Numbered from the stretch's first letter, positions 7,713 to 17,286 are shown. The stretch is DNA of 64,000 nucleotides from Bradyrhizobium erythrophlei (GCF_900129505.1 NZ_LT670818.1:1116001-1180000); one strand, 5' to 3'. Notes: generated by a model from the sequence alone, not told the origin. Translations and numbers: made by a program.

Positions 7713-8974
7713 TCAGCTACGCACGCCAGAATCCCGAGGAACAGCCGGAGGGCACGCCGCCGGCTGAGGATCATATTGCGCCTGCCCCGCGGGTCTCCGT
7801 GCAAGCCTTCTGCGAGACGGTTGAAACCGCCGCCGCCGTGCAATCGGCTGGCGAAGACCGCCGGCTCGGCAAGGCGCACCTCAAGATCCAGATGGGCGGC
7901 ATGGCTGCCGCCATCGAGGCCTATCGCACGGCGCCGACGCCGAACGTGATCATCCTGGAAACCGAAGGCCGCACCGATATCCTGACCGGGCTCGACCAGC
8001 TCGCCACCGTGTGCGATGCCGGAACCCGCGTCATCGTGATCGGCCGCATCAACGACGTCACGCTCTATCGCGAACTGGTACGCCGCGGCGTCAGCGACTA
8101 CGTGCTTGCGCCGGTCAACACGCTGGACGTGGTGCGCTCGATCTGCGGGCTGTTCTCGGCGCCGGAGGCCAAGTCCGTTGGCCGGGTCATCGCCATCGTC
8201 GGCGCCAAGGGCGGCGTCGGCGCTTCCACCATCGCGCACAACGTGGCTTGGGCGATCGCGCGCGATCTCGCGCTGGATTCCGTCGTGGCCGATCTCGACC
8301 TCGCCTTCGGCACCGCGGGTCTCGACTACAACCAGGATCCGGCGCAAGGCATCGCGGATGCGGTGTTCTCGCCCGACCGGGTCGATACCGCTTTCATCGA
8401 CCGCCTGCTGTCGAAATGCACCGACCATCTCAGCCTGCTGGCGGCGCCGGCGACGCTGGACAAGGTCTACGATTTCGGCGCCGACGCGTTCGACTCGATT
8501 TTCGACACGCTTCGCACCACCATGCCGTGCATCGTGCTCGACGTTCCCCACCAATGGTCGGGCTGGGCCAAGCGCGCTTTGGTGAGCGCCGACGATATCC
8601 TGATCGTCGCGGCGCCTGACCTCGCCAATCTGCGCAACACCAAGAATATCTTCGACCTGCTGAAGGCGTCGCGGCCCAACGACCGCATGCCGCTCTACTG
8701 CCTCAACCAAGTCGGCGTGCCGAAGCGGCCGGAAATCAATTCGAGCGAGTTCGCCAAGGCCATCGAGAGCGACCCGATCGCCACCATCCCGTTCGAACCG
8801 CAATTATTCGGCTCGGCGGCCAACAACGGGCAGATGATCGCGGAAATCTCCGCCACTCACCGCACCACCGAGATGTTCCTGCAGATCGCGCAGCGGCTGA
8901 CCGGCCGCGGCGAGACCAAGAAGCCGAAAGGTTCGTTCCTGTCACCCCTGATCGAGAAGCTGCGGGCAAAGTAA
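7709..8974 (+). CDS. cpaE: Pilus localisation ATPase CpaE/TadZ
   Basis: A 421-residue protein with an N-terminal receiver-like domain (about residues 30-150) that lacks an obvious phospho-acceptor pocket. A MinD/ParA-type ATPase domain follows, with a deviant Walker A, KGGVGAST (residues 167-174), and ADLDLAFG as Walker B. TadZ/CpaE proteins mark the pole or site of Tad apparatus assembly. The gene is coupled to cpaD by a 4-base overlap and followed 22 bases later by cpaF. Confidence 0.93.
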   Translation: MISYARQNPEEQPEGTPPAEDHIAPAPRVSVQAFCETVETAAAVQSAGEDRRLGKAHLKIQMGGMAAAIEAYRTAPTPNVIILETEGRTDILTGLDQLATVCDAGTRVIVIGRINDVTLYRELVRRGVSDYVLAPVNTLDVVRSICGLFSAPEAKSVGRVIAIVGAKGGVGASTIAHNVAWAIARDLALDSVVADLDLAFGTAGLDYNQDPAQGIADAVFSPDRVDTAFIDRLLSKCTDHLSLLAAPATLDKVYDFGADAFDSIFDTLRTTMPCIVLDVPHQWSGWAKRALVSADDILIVAAPDLANLRNTKNIFDLLKASRPNDRMPLYCLNQVGVPKRPEINSSEFAKAIESDPIATIPFEPQLFGSAANNGQMIAEISATHRTTEMFLQIAQRLTGRGETKKPKGSFLSPLIEKLRAK

Positions 8975-8996
8975 GCCACCCGCGTGGAGTGAAGTC

Positions 8997-10463
8997 GTGT
9001 TTGGTAAGCGTAGCGGACCTGATATCGAATCCCGGGCGGTCAAGCCCGCCACCGGCGCGCTGGAACCCTCCAGCGCGGCGCCGGCTGTTCCGCGCAGCGC
9101 ATCGCCTCCGCCGACCGTTTCCTCCCCGCCGCTGGCGCCGGCCAAGCCGGCCGCGCCCGTTGTCGAAAACCGGCGCTCGGACAATTATTACCAGGTCAAG
9201 GCGACCATCTTCGGCGCCCTGATCGAGGCGATCGACCTCGCCCAGCTCGCCAAGCTCGACGGCGAGTCGGCGCGCGAGGAAATCCGCGACATCGTCAACG
9301 AGATCATCGCGATCAAGAACATCGTGATGTCGATCGCCGAGCAGGAGGAACTGCTCGACGATATCTGCAACGACGTCCTCGGATACGGTCCGCTGGAACC
9401 GCTGCTGTCGCGCGACGACATCTCCGACATCATGGTCAATGGTGCGGGCACGGTGTTCATCGAGGTCTCCGGCCGCATCCAGCGCACCGGAATCCGCTTT
9501 CGCGACAATCAGCAATTGCTGAACATCTGTCAGCGCATCGTCAGCCAGGTCGGCCGGCGCGTCGATGAATCATCGCCGATCTGCGACGCGCGCCTCGCCG
9601 ACGGCTCCCGCGTCAACGCCATTGTTCCGCCGCTGGCGCTCGACGGCCCCGCGCTCACGATCCGCAAATTCAAGAAGGACAAGCTGACGCTGGATCAACT
9701 GGTCAGGTTCGGCGCGATCTCGCCGGAAGGCGCGGAGATCCTGCAGATCATCGGGCGCTGCCGGGCCAACGTGCTGATTTCCGGCGGCACCGGCTCCGGC
9801 AAGACGACGCTCCTGAACTGCCTGACCAACTATATCGACGACGAAGAGCGCATCATCACCTGCGAAGACGCCGCCGAACTTCAGCTGCAGCAGCCGCACG
9901 TGGTGAGGCTGGAAACTCGCCCGCCCAACATCGAGGGCGAAGGCCAGATCACGATGCGCGAACTGGTCCGCAACTGCCTGCGTATGCGTCCTGAACGCAT
10001 CATCGTCGGCGAAGTTCGCGGACCCGAGGCATTCGACCTGCTGCAGGCCATGAACACCGGTCACGACGGCTCGATGGGCACGCTGCACGCCAACAACCCC
10101 CGCGAAGCCCTGTCGCGCTGCGAATCGATGATCACCATGGGGGGATTTTCGCTGCCGTCGCGAACCATCCGCGAGATGATCTGCGCCTCGATCGACGTCA
10201 TCATCCAGGCCGCCCGCCTGCGCGACGGCTCACGCCGCATCACCCACATTACCGAGGTGATGGGCATGGAAGGCGATACCATCATCACCCAGGACCTGTT
10301 CCTCTACGACCTCGTCGGCGAGGACGCCAACGGCAACCTGATCGGCCGGCATCGCTCGACCGGTATCGGACGGCCGCGGTTCTGGGATCGCGCCCGGTAT
10401 TACGGCGAAGAGAAGCGGCTGGCCGCGGCGCTCGACGCCGCCGAAGTCAAGTCAGAGACCTAG
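8997..10463 (+). CDS. cpaF: Pilus assembly ATPase CpaF/TadA (type II/IV secretion ATPase)
   Basis: A 488-residue cytoplasmic hexameric ATPase that powers Flp pilus extension, and in TadA also retraction. The start is a GTG; the first residues MFGKRS fit the family. A low-complexity proline/alanine linker (about 15-60) precedes the N-terminal domain. The core has Walker [10 protein letters not shown] (about 263-271), CEDAAELQL (Asp box), [16 protein letters not shown] (Walker B) and [13 protein letters not shown] (His box). All nucleotide-binding residues appear intact. Confidence 0.95.
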   Translation: MFGKRSGPDIESRAVKPATGALEPSSAAPAVPRSASPPPTVSSPPLAPAKPAAPVVENRRSDNYYQVKATIFGALIEAIDLAQLAKLDGESAREEIRDIVNEIIAIKNIVMSIAEQEELLDDICNDVLGYGPLEPLLSRDDISDIMVNGAGTVFIEVSGRIQRTGIRFRDNQQLLNICQRIVSQVGRRVDESSPICDARLADGSRVNAIVPPLALDGPALTIRKFKKDKLTLDQLVRFGAISPEGAEILQIIGRCRANVLISGGTGSGKTTLLNCLTNYIDDEERIITCEDAAELQLQQPHVVRLETRPPNIEGEGQITMRELVRNCLRMRPERIIVGEVRGPEAFDLLQAMNTGHDGSMGTLHANNPREALSRCESMITMGGFSLPSRTIREMICASIDVIIQAARLRDGSRRITHITEVMGMEGDTIITQDLFLYDLVGEDANGNLIGRHRSTGIGRPRFWDRARYYGEEKRLAAALDAAEVKSET

Positions 10464-10471
10464 AGGAGCCC

Positions 10472-11449
10472 ATGAAAATTCAAGCGCTCGCACTGGCCTT
10501 CCTCGCCGCCACCGCAATCGGCGGCATTGCCTGGGTGTTCATCTATCCCCTGCTGTCGGGGGAGAGAAAAGCCGAGAGCCGCCGGGCGTCGGTGGCGAAG
10601 TCGGAGCCGACCGCCGCCCGCGGCGTCGACAAGACCCAGCGCTCGCGCCGCGAGCAGGTCGAATCGTCGCTGAGGGATCTCGAGGCGCGGCGGCAGAAGG
10701 AAAGCAAGGTGGCGCTGTCTACGCGCCTGATGCAGGCCGGACTCGACTGGTCTACCCAGAAATTCATGGTCGTCTCGGGCGTTCTTGCCGCGGTCTTCTT
10801 CGTGGGCGCCATTGCGGCCGGCGGCGGGCTGCTTGCCGCCGTGGGCCTCGCCTTCGCCGCCGGTTTCGGCCTGCCGCGCTGGGCTTTGAGCTTCCTGAAG
10901 AAGCGGCGGGAAAAGAACTTCCTCAAGGCACTGCCGGACGCCGTCGACGTGATCGTTCGCGGCATCAAGGCCGGCCTGCCGCTGTTCGAATCGATCAAGG
11001 TCGTCGCCGCCGACGCGCCGGAGCCGCTCAAGGGCGAGTTCCTCGCCATCATCGAAACCCAGGCGATCGGCATGCCGCTCGGCGAGGCCTGCGCGCGCCT
11101 GTTTGAACGCATGCCGGTGCCGGAGGCGAACTTTTTCGGAATCGTCATCGCGATCCAGCAGAAATCCGGCGGCAATCTCTCCGAGGCGCTCGGCAACCTG
11201 TCCAAGGTGCTGCGCGACCGCAAGAAGATGGCGGAGAAGATCCAGGCGATGTCGATGGAAGCCAAGGCGTCGGCGGGGATCATCGGCTCGTTGCCGCCGA
11301 TCGTCATGCTGCTGGTCTATCTATCGACCCCGGAATACATCTCGCTGCTGTGGACCCATCCGACCGGTCAATTGATGCTGGTCGGCTGCGTGGTCTGGAT
11401 GTCCATCGGCATCTTCGTAATGAAGAAAATGATCAACTTCGACTTCTGA
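10472..11449 (+). CDS. tadB: Tad pilus inner-membrane platform protein TadB
   Basis: A 325-residue polytopic protein of the type II secretion system F family. An N-terminal helix is followed by a basic cytoplasmic stretch, two hydrophobic segments (about residues 97-138), a cytoplasmic GspF domain (ALPDAVDVIVRGIKAGLP, then AIQQKSGGNLSEALGNLSKV) and two C-terminal helices. With TadC it forms the platform on which the CpaF ATPase acts. A GAGGAG ribosome site precedes the ATG, and the gene lies 8 bases after cpaF. Confidence 0.94.
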   Translation: MKIQALALAFLAATAIGGIAWVFIYPLLSGERKAESRRASVAKSEPTAARGVDKTQRSRREQVESSLRDLEARRQKESKVALSTRLMQAGLDWSTQKFMVVSGVLAAVFFVGAIAAGGGLLAAVGLAFAAGFGLPRWALSFLKKRREKNFLKALPDAVDVIVRGIKAGLPLFESIKVVAADAPEPLKGEFLAIIETQAIGMPLGEACARLFERMPVPEANFFGIVIAIQQKSGGNLSEALGNLSKVLRDRKKMAEKIQAMSMEAKASAGIIGSLPPIVMLLVYLSTPEYISLLWTHPTGQLMLVGCVVWMSIGIFVMKKMINFDF

Positions 11450-11458
11450 AGGTGCAGT

Positions 11459-12433
11459 ATGATCCAGTTTCTGATCGAAAAGATCCACGATGCCCACTTC
11501 ATGGCGATGTTGCTCGCCGCCATCGCCGTAAGCGCGACTGCCTACACGCTGATCATGCCGCTGTTCGCGGGCGAAGGCCTGCAAAAGCGCATGAAGGCGG
11601 TCGCCAATGAACGCGAACGGATCCGGCAGCGGGAACGCGACCGCCTCAACAAGAGCGAAAAGGTAACCCTGCGCCAGACTCCGAAGCAGCTGGTTTCCAA
11701 GGTGGTGGAAGACTTCAACCTCGGAAAATGGCTGGCGCAGGAAGCCGCGCGCGAAAAGCTCACCATGGCCGGCTATCGCGGTCAGGCGCCCTACATCACC
11801 TTCCTGTTCTTCCGGTTGGTGACGCCGATCGTCATGTTCCTGGCCTCGATCCTGTACGTGTTCGTGATTTCGCATATGGAGAAATCGCTGCCGGTCAAGA
11901 TCGGTATTTGCATCGGAACCGCTTATCTCGGATTACAGGCGCCGATGATGTTCTTGAAGAACGCGATCAGCAAGCGCCAGCTGTCGATCAAGCGGGCCTT
12001 TCCCGACGCGCTCGACCTGCTCTTGATCTGTATCGAAGCCGGCATGTCGATCGAAGTCGCGTTCCGCAAGGTCTCGACCGAGATCGTGGGCCAGTCGATC
12101 GCGCTGTCGGAGGAATTCACGCTGACCACGGCCGAACTGTCCTACCTGCAGGACCGCAAGGTGGCTTACGAAAACCTGGCGAAGCGCACCGGGCTTGAAG
12201 GCGTCAAGTCGGTCTGCCTGGCGCTGATGCAGTCGGAGCGCTACGGAACGCCGCTGGCGCAGAGCCTGCGCGTCATGGCACAGGAAAACCGCGACATGCG
12301 CATGAACGAGGCCGAGAAGAAGGCCGCAGCGCTGCCGCCGAAACTGACCGTGCCGATGATCCTGTTCTTCCTGCCGGTGCTGTTCGTCGTCATCCTCGGG
12401 CCGACCGGCATCAAGGTCGCCGCGATGCAGTGA
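11459..12433 (+). CDS. tadC: Tad pilus inner-membrane platform protein TadC
   Basis: A 324-residue GspF-family protein, the second platform subunit. Hydrophobic segments lie near residues 15-35, 110-160 and 297-317. The cytoplasmic GspF domain shows FPDALDLLLICIEAGMSIEVAF and LMQSERYGTPLAQSLRVMA. It begins 9 bases after tadB and closes the plus-strand cpa/tad operon; the following intergenic region contains a palindromic repeat. Confidence 0.94.
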   Translation: MIQFLIEKIHDAHFMAMLLAAIAVSATAYTLIMPLFAGEGLQKRMKAVANERERIRQRERDRLNKSEKVTLRQTPKQLVSKVVEDFNLGKWLAQEAAREKLTMAGYRGQAPYITFLFFRLVTPIVMFLASILYVFVISHMEKSLPVKIGICIGTAYLGLQAPMMFLKNAISKRQLSIKRAFPDALDLLLICIEAGMSIEVAFRKVSTEIVGQSIALSEEFTLTTAELSYLQDRKVAYENLAKRTGLEGVKSVCLALMQSERYGTPLAQSLRVMAQENRDMRMNEAEKKAAALPPKLTVPMILFFLPVLFVVILGPTGIKVAAMQ

Positions 12434-12489
12434 GGCCGGCGGACTACCTCAACACCATGCAACCGCTCACCGTAATTTTGTGTGATGCC

Positions 12490-12521
12490 GTCATCGCCCG
12501 GCTTGACCGGGCGATCCAGTA
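12490..12521. repeat. Intergenic palindrome (GTCATC-type family), single copy
   Basis: GTCATCGCCCGG-CTTGA-CCGGGCGATCCAGTA forms a 9-base perfect stem. It is a half-unit of the paired palindromes at 28635, 35052, 46988 and 48342. Lying directly after tadC, it may also serve as a transcript-end hairpin. Confidence 0.6.
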
Positions 12522-12611
12522 AAGGCCCCGGGTTCGAAACCTGTGGTCCTGCGAATATCCGGAACGCTCCCCCGAAATGAAGAGGGTGGCGGAGCGTGCA
12601 GCACGGGAGGC

Positions 12612-13244
12612 TCAGACGTTGACGCCAAGGTTAGCGACGAATCGCATGAAGTCCTGCAAGCCCAGATCTTTGGTGTCTTCTAGCAACAGAAGGTTCTCTC
12701 TGGCTCTCACTGATAGCTCATCCGCTCGGCCAAGAATCTTGGCGAGCCCAACGATTCGCTTTGCCCGAGAGGCGTGAATTGGGCTGTGCAGCCATGCGTC
12801 ACGTCCTGGACCTGTCAATAGCTTGTATGCGCCTTCCGGAGTAGCCGCTCTGTCAAGATACGGCAGTCCAATCTCCTTGAAGGCTGCCACGAGCTGATCA
12901 GCAACTTGGTTAACATCGGCAGACGAGGCCACACTCCAACGCATCTGGCCTTCCCCCGCATTGTTCCCCAGCTCGGCCCCCAGCGAATACGTTTGTCCCT
13001 TATCCTTCTTGCTAAGCAGCGCGTTATTCGCATTGATGAGATCTTCAAGATCATCACACCTGACAGCAACATCCGCAACGACATCAAAGTCGCGTGGGTG
13101 CTTAATGAACGCAAGGTGCAAAGAGGCTCTCCCGGCAGGAACGCGCCGAAGGAAAGACCGACTGACTGGTTTGCTCTCGAATCCGTCAGCCGCAATACGC
13201 GCCCCGACAGCCTCTAAGAGTGCGCGCTCGATATTCTTCATCAA
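12612..13244 (-). CDS. Hypothetical protein, no recognised domain
   Basis: This 210-residue soluble protein has no signal peptide or membrane helix; I do not recognise a family. Features include an N-terminal MKNIERALLEAVGARIAADGFE, an alternating strand/helix pattern (LHLAFIKHPRDFDVVADVAV) and a C-terminal helical part. A substrate or modifier role cannot be inferred. It interrupts the usual tadC-tadD neighbourhood, is oriented opposite to tadC, and is clearly less GC-rich than its neighbours (29 of 60 bases G or C in 12661-12720). This suggests later insertion. The ATG at 13241 is an equally good start. Confidence 0.6.
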   Translation of the reverse strand: MMKNIERALLEAVGARIAADGFESKPVSRSFLRRVPAGRASLHLAFIKHPRDFDVVADVAVRCDDLEDLINANNALLSKKDKGQTYSLGAELGNNAGEGQMRWSVASSADVNQVADQLVAAFKEIGLPYLDRAATPEGAYKLLTGPGRDAWLHSPIHASRAKRIVGLAKILGRADELSVRARENLLLLEDTKDLGLQDFMRFVANLGVNV

Positions 13245-13337
13245 ACGAACCTCACCGGCGATTACTGGACTGGATCCCTTGGGTTCACAGGGATGACGAT
13301 CTTGCCCAGATTTTGGGTTCAGCGCGATCCGTCCCGA

Positions 13338-14174
13338 TCAATTCGGCCGACTGGCCAACGCCACCGGAATCGTCGCAGGCGCGCCGACGCGCGGAGCATC
13401 CGCTCCGAGGCGCGGACCGTCCTTGCGGTTCAGCATCTCCTTGAGATAGGCGACATTCGCCGCCGCCTCGTCCGCCGGCAGATCACCCTTGACGATGGTT
13501 TCGGCCTCGGCGAAGCGGCCCTGCAGGCCGACCACCAGGCCGAGATTCTGCCGCACCCGCGCATCTGCCTTGCCGCTGGCGTAAGCCCGGCGGAGAATCT
13601 CTTCCGCCTTCGGCAGATCCTTGGAAAGCACATAAGAGAGGCCGAGGTTCGACAGCACCGAGGGCTCCTCGGGCACGATCTTCAGGGCGCTGTCGTAATA
13701 GCGCCGCGCCTCGTCGTGCTTGCCGAGCTGATCGAGCGCGGTGCCCTGCACCGACAGAATGCGCCAGTCCGGATTGTCGGGCGAATGGGCGCGGCTGAGC
13801 ACGTCGAACGCCTGCTGGAAATTTCCGTTATCGGCGAGCGCGCGGCCGTAACCGGCCATCAGCGCCTTGTTGCCGGGATGGACGAGGGTGGCCTGCTCGA
13901 ACACCGCGACGGCCTGGGCGCGCTGCCCGGTGGCGCGTAGCGCCTGGCCGTAGGCCAAGGCGGCGTCGGGATCCTTGGGGCTGGCGCGATAACGATCGCC
14001 ATAGGAATCCACCGCGCGCCGCGGATCGGCATCAGGGCCCGGCGCAGCTTCGGACTTCGATGTGATCGATCCGGTGATGTCGGACATGGTCTGGCAGCCG
14101 CCGAGGCCGACGGCCAAAATCGCCGTCATTGCCGCGGACGCAAGAAGCCGCGCAAGACTGGACTGCTGACGCAT
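13338..14174 (-). CDS. tadD: Tad lipoprotein with TPR repeats, TadD
   Basis: A 278-residue lipoprotein with lipobox LGGC (Cys about residue 27), then tandem tetratricopeptide repeats from about residue 60 to 240 (ALAYGQALRATGQRAQAVAV, PSVLSNLGLSYVLSKDLPKA, and others). TadD is an outer-membrane-associated pilotin-like TPR protein required for Flp pilus biogenesis. It is transcribed toward tadC, separated from it by an orphan gene. The signal peptide supports the chosen ATG. Confidence 0.88.
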   Translation of the reverse strand: MRQQSSLARLLASAAMTAILAVGLGGCQTMSDITGSITSKSEAAPGPDADPRRAVDSYGDRYRASPKDPDAALAYGQALRATGQRAQAVAVFEQATLVHPGNKALMAGYGRALADNGNFQQAFDVLSRAHSPDNPDWRILSVQGTALDQLGKHDEARRYYDSALKIVPEEPSVLSNLGLSYVLSKDLPKAEEILRRAYASGKADARVRQNLGLVVGLQGRFAEAETIVKGDLPADEAAANVAYLKEMLNRKDGPRLGADAPRVGAPATIPVALASRPN

Positions 14175-14400
14175 GCACTTAACTCATGATTTTGGCGGAT
14201 AGACAGAGCCGGACGTGTCAGCAATAGGCTGTTAACCCTAACGTCGGGTTAATTGCCGCGTGCAGCGCAACCGGGCCCGGCGGCCGGGATGCAGAGGCCG
14301 GTGATGAGATCTGGGCCGGAGGCCTGAATCGGGATGCGCTCGCTTGCGTGATGAAAGTTCGGATCAAGCCACCCACTGGACGGCGGCCGAGCCCAACCGG

Positions 14401-14604
14401 TCAATACTCGATAGCCAGGCGCTTCCTGATTTCATCGATCCGCTTGTCGAGCGCATCGAAGCGGGCATGCAAGCTTCTGTCCTGAAGGTAGAAGATATAG
14501 CCCAGTGCCAGAAATCCGAAGATCCAGTGATGGCTCTCCAGATAGGCGAACACCGCTTCGATCGCGTGACCGACGACGACGACAATACTCCACGCAACGT
14601 CCAT
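14401..14604 (-). CDS. Small membrane protein with C-terminal coiled coil, unknown function
   Basis: This 67-residue protein has two hydrophobic segments (about residues 4-22 and 27-41) and a charged helical tail (DRSLHARFDALDKRIDEIRKRLA) that could form a short coiled coil. The ATG at 14604 was preferred over the longer frame (to 14745) because GGGGAGGG, a strong ribosome-binding sequence on the minus strand, lies just upstream. Family not recognised. Confidence 0.6.
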   Translation of the reverse strand: MDVAWSIVVVVGHAIEAVFAYLESHHWIFGFLALGYIFYLQDRSLHARFDALDKRIDEIRKRLAIEY

Positions 14605-14753
14605 CGCATTCCCTCCCCGTTCAGAGAATGACATTCCGATAGTGCAAGACCGGCGTTGATGGTGAAGCGCCGACCCCCAATGCATCCTCGCCGGATTTTG
14701 TGATCGCGAAAGCCTATCACGATCGCCCCACGCCGTGTAGTGCATGCAGGCTC

Positions 14754-14853
14754 GATCATGATCCGATTGATCGGATCATGATCTCATCTCTTGTTCGAGC
14801 ATGATCTTTTCGGAAAACCGGTATCCACTTTTCCGGATCATGCTTTGGGCCCG
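14754..14853. repeat. Intergenic repeat with 14-base palindrome (family C)
   Basis: A perfect 14-base inverted repeat (14754-14767 with 14770-14783) is followed by a segment rich in GCATGATC / GATCATGC and GGAAAACCGGTATCCACTTT. The inner part resembles the segments at 27677-27720 and 63492-63537 (CGAACCGGYATCCACTTC). Such hairpins are scattered between genes in Bradyrhizobium-type genomes. Confidence 0.6.
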
Positions 14854-14872
14854 AACGGGAAGGACGTCTTGA

Positions 14873-15166
14873 ATGTTGCGAAATCTCTTCGGTCCGATGG
14901 CGGTCGCGGTCCTGCTGTTGTCGGCGACGGCAACAATGGCGGCGCCGGCGCATGGCAAGCGGCCTGTGGTGCGCCACTGGCACGGTTACGGCTTTTTGCC
15001 CGGCTACCGTACACCCGAGCAGATCGAGGCGCAGGAAGCGCGACACCCGAACCAGGTCTGGTGGTATGGCGGCCCGCGCTTCTATCGCGGCCGCTGGAAC
15101 GGCGGCGGCTTCGGTCCGTGCTGGACCCAGACGCCGATCGGCAATGTGTGGAATTGCGGCCGATAA
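14873..15166 (+). CDS. Small secreted protein, unknown function
   Basis: This 97-residue protein has a signal peptide (LFGPMAVAVLLLSATATMAAPA, cleavage near residue 23). The mature part is short and basic, rich in Trp, Tyr and Gly (WWYGGPRFYRGRWNGGGFG), with two cysteines (CWTQTPIGNVWNCG) that could form a disulphide. Similar small Gly/Trp/Tyr-rich exported proteins are common in rhizobia, without known role. Confidence 0.65.
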   Translation: MLRNLFGPMAVAVLLLSATATMAAPAHGKRPVVRHWHGYGFLPGYRTPEQIEAQEARHPNQVWWYGGPRFYRGRWNGGGFGPCWTQTPIGNVWNCGR

Positions 15167-15270
15167 TCGGTCGCAACTGCACCGGGCCCTTCGGCGCTCG
15201 CCGAACTTAAGGCGCTTCGCACACTCGCGAGAGAAATGGCCTCAACCGACGGCGCCGAGCGGCATTGCCA

Positions 15271-15657
15271 TTATTCGCAGACCGAGACGCGGCGAATTCC
15301 CCAGCCATGGCGCGTCTTCACGCGCTGCCGAACCACATAGCAAACGCCCTCGTCGTCGTAATAGGGCCAGTATCCGCCGTAGCCATAATAGGGGTAGCCG
15401 AAACCGAATCCGCCGCGAAAGCCGCCACCGCGGAAACCACCCCCGCCGAAACCGTGGCCGCCACCGAAACCGTGACCTCCGCCGAAACCGTGACCTCCGC
15501 CACCACCTCCATGACCGCCGGCAAGCGCCGATGTCGTGGATGCTCCCAACAGCAGCGCCGACCCGCCGATCAGGCTGAAACCGTACATGAACAGCAACGT
15601 GGTGACGGCAAGGCTGCGCGTCAGGAAATTGCGAAAACGGGTTGGATTCTGGACCAT
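15271..15657 (-). CDS. Glycine-rich secreted protein
   Basis: This 128-residue protein has an N-terminal hydrophobic helix (LAVTTLLFMYGFSLIGGSALLL) acting as signal or anchor. A low-complexity region follows with three GHGFGGG-type repeats (about residues 60-80), a GFRGG and GYPYYGYGGYWPYY tract, and a conserved-looking C-terminus (GVCYVVRQRV...RVSVC) with two cysteines. The ATG at 15657 was chosen so that the product begins with a signal-like sequence; an in-frame ATG at 15726 adds a tail without features. Function unknown. Confidence 0.65.
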   Translation of the reverse strand: MVQNPTRFRNFLTRSLAVTTLLFMYGFSLIGGSALLLGASTTSALAGGHGGGGGGHGFGGGHGFGGGHGFGGGGFRGGGFRGGFGFGYPYYGYGGYWPYYDDEGVCYVVRQRVKTRHGWGIRRVSVCE

Positions 15658-15903
15658 CGTTTCTCCCGGCTCCGTCGCCTGATACGCAAAGGCAACGCTC
15701 TTAGCAACAGCGTAGACAGGAGTCACGCGTGCGCGTCAAATCACCTGGATGTCACCGCGCGAAACATCCGGAAACAACGCTGGACCAGCCGTCCAGGCTG
15801 GTTTGGTCCCGCAAGCCAATGTAGAAGCAAAGAGCCCGCGAATGTCAGGACAATTCACCCGTTCCGCGGTCCTGATCCGTTTCAATCGAAGCCCGAGAAC
15901 AGC

Positions 15904-17286
15904 ATGCCTTCCTGGTTCGAGACCGCGCCCGACGTAACTGCCATTCCCATCAGCTTCGCAACCAAAGCGAATTGGGAGGCGATCTGCGCCGGCCTTGCCC
16001 CAGAGGCCCGGCAGTTCGCGCTGGCAAACGGCTTTGCCGCCAAGCCCGGATCGTACCTTGCGCTGCCGGCCGTGGACGGCAGCATCGCGCACGTGCTGTT
16101 CGGCCTGGAAGACGCGAGCAGCAAATACCGCGATTTGTTCAGGCCCGGGCAGTTGCCGGGCCTGCTGTCGCCTGGCGTCTATCGCTTTGCCAACGCGCCG
16201 CACGATGCGCGCCTCGCCGCGCTGGCCTTCGCGCTCGGCAGCTATCGCTTCGGCCGCTACCGCAAGGCGGATGGTTCGGACGTAAGATTGGTGCCTCCTG
16301 ACGGCGTTGACATCGCCGCCATCACGCGCATGGCGGAGGCGGCCACGCTGGCCCGCGACCTCATCAATACGCCGTCGAACGACATGGGGCCGGAAGAACT
16401 GGCGCTGGCGGCGCAAGTTCTTGCCGAGCGCTTCGGCGCCAGTTTCAACTGCATCGTCGGCGAAGAGCTGACGCGACAGAATTTTCCGCTGATCCACGCG
16501 GTCGGGAGGGCATCATCGCGCGCGCCGCGGCTGATCGATGTCCGCTGGGGCGATCCCGGTCATCCCAGGGTGACGCTGGTCGGCAAGGGCGTCTGTTTCG
16601 ATACCGGCGGGCTCGATCTGAAACCGTCCGCCGGCATGCTGATCATGAAGAAGGACATGGGCGGCGCCGCCAACGTGCTGGCGCTGGCGCAGATGGTGAT
16701 GGATGCGAAGCTGAAGGTGCGGCTGCGGGTGCTGATCCCCGCGGTCGAGAACGCGGTTTCAGGCAACGCCTTCCGCCCGCTCGACGTCTTCCCCTCGCGC
16801 AAGGGCATCACGGTGGAGATCGGCAACACCGACGCCGAGGGCCGGCTGGTGCTGGCGGATGCGCTGGCGCTGGCGGACGAGGAAAAACCGGATCTGTTGA
16901 TCGATATGGGCACGCTGACCGGTGCGGCGCGCGTAGCGCTGGGGCCGGATTTACCGCCCTTTTACACCAATGATGAGACGCTGGCGCAAGACGTGGCGCG
17001 CTGCGCCAGCGAGGAGAACGATCCGTTATGGCGATTGCCGCTGTGGCCGCCCTACGACGCTTGGCTCGATTCCAAGGTCGCCGACGTCAACAACGCGCCG
17101 GGCGGCACCTTTGCCGGCTCGATTACCTGCGCGCTGTTCCTGCAGCGCTTCGTCGAGGCCGCGAAAAGCTGGCTGCATGTCGACATCTATGGCTGGACGC
17201 CATCGGCAAAGCCAGGGCGCCCGGAAGGCGGCGAGTGTCAGGCCGCGCGCGCGATCTTCAAACTGCTCGGGGAACGCTATGGATGA
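15904..17286 (+). CDS. Leucyl aminopeptidase family protein (peptidase M17)
   Basis: A 460-residue cytosolic zinc/manganese aminopeptidase. The C-terminal catalytic domain carries GKGVCFDTGGLDLKPSAGM (metal and active-site Lys region), KKDMGGAANVLALA and NTDAEGRLVLADAL (the NTDAEGRL family signature with metal-binding Asp and Glu and active-site Arg). The N-terminal domain (about residues 1-150) is divergent. The open frame extends upstream to 15265, but that extension runs antisense through the glycine-rich gene, so the ATG at 15904 is the start. It overlaps the next gene by 8 bases, suggesting joint degradation of peptides, perhaps from cell-wall turnover. Confidence 0.9.
   Translation: MPSWFETAPDVTAIPISFATKANWEAICAGLAPEARQFALANGFAAKPGSYLALPAVDGSIAHVLFGLEDASSKYRDLFRPGQLPGLLSPGVYRFANAPHDARLAALAFALGSYRFGRYRKADGSDVRLVPPDGVDIAAITRMAEAATLARDLINTPSNDMGPEELALAAQVLAERFGASFNCIVGEELTRQNFPLIHAVGRASSRAPRLIDVRWGDPGHPRVTLVGKGVCFDTGGLDLKPSAGMLIMKKDMGGAANVLALAQMVMDAKLKVRLRVLIPAVENAVSGNAFRPLDVFPSRKGITVEIGNTDAEGRLVLADALALADEEKPDLLIDMGTLTGAARVALGPDLPPFYTNDETLAQDVARCASEENDPLWRLPLWPPYDAWLDSKVADVNNAPGGTFAGSITCALFLQRFVEAAKSWLHVDIYGWTPSAKPGRPEGGECQAARAIFKLLGERYG

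Noticed and set aside
12528..12545. GGTTCGAAACC resembling a tRNA T-loop
   Set aside because: No matching acceptor, D or anticodon arms around it.
15400..15520. Short periodic repeats that might suggest a CRISPR-like array
   Set aside because: They are glycine-codon repeats within a coding frame, without spacers or unique inter-repeat sequence.
15265..15903. N-terminal extension of the M17 aminopeptidase
   Set aside because: It runs antisense through the glycine-rich gene and has threonine/alanine repeats that are only the complement of glycine codons. The start was set at 15904.
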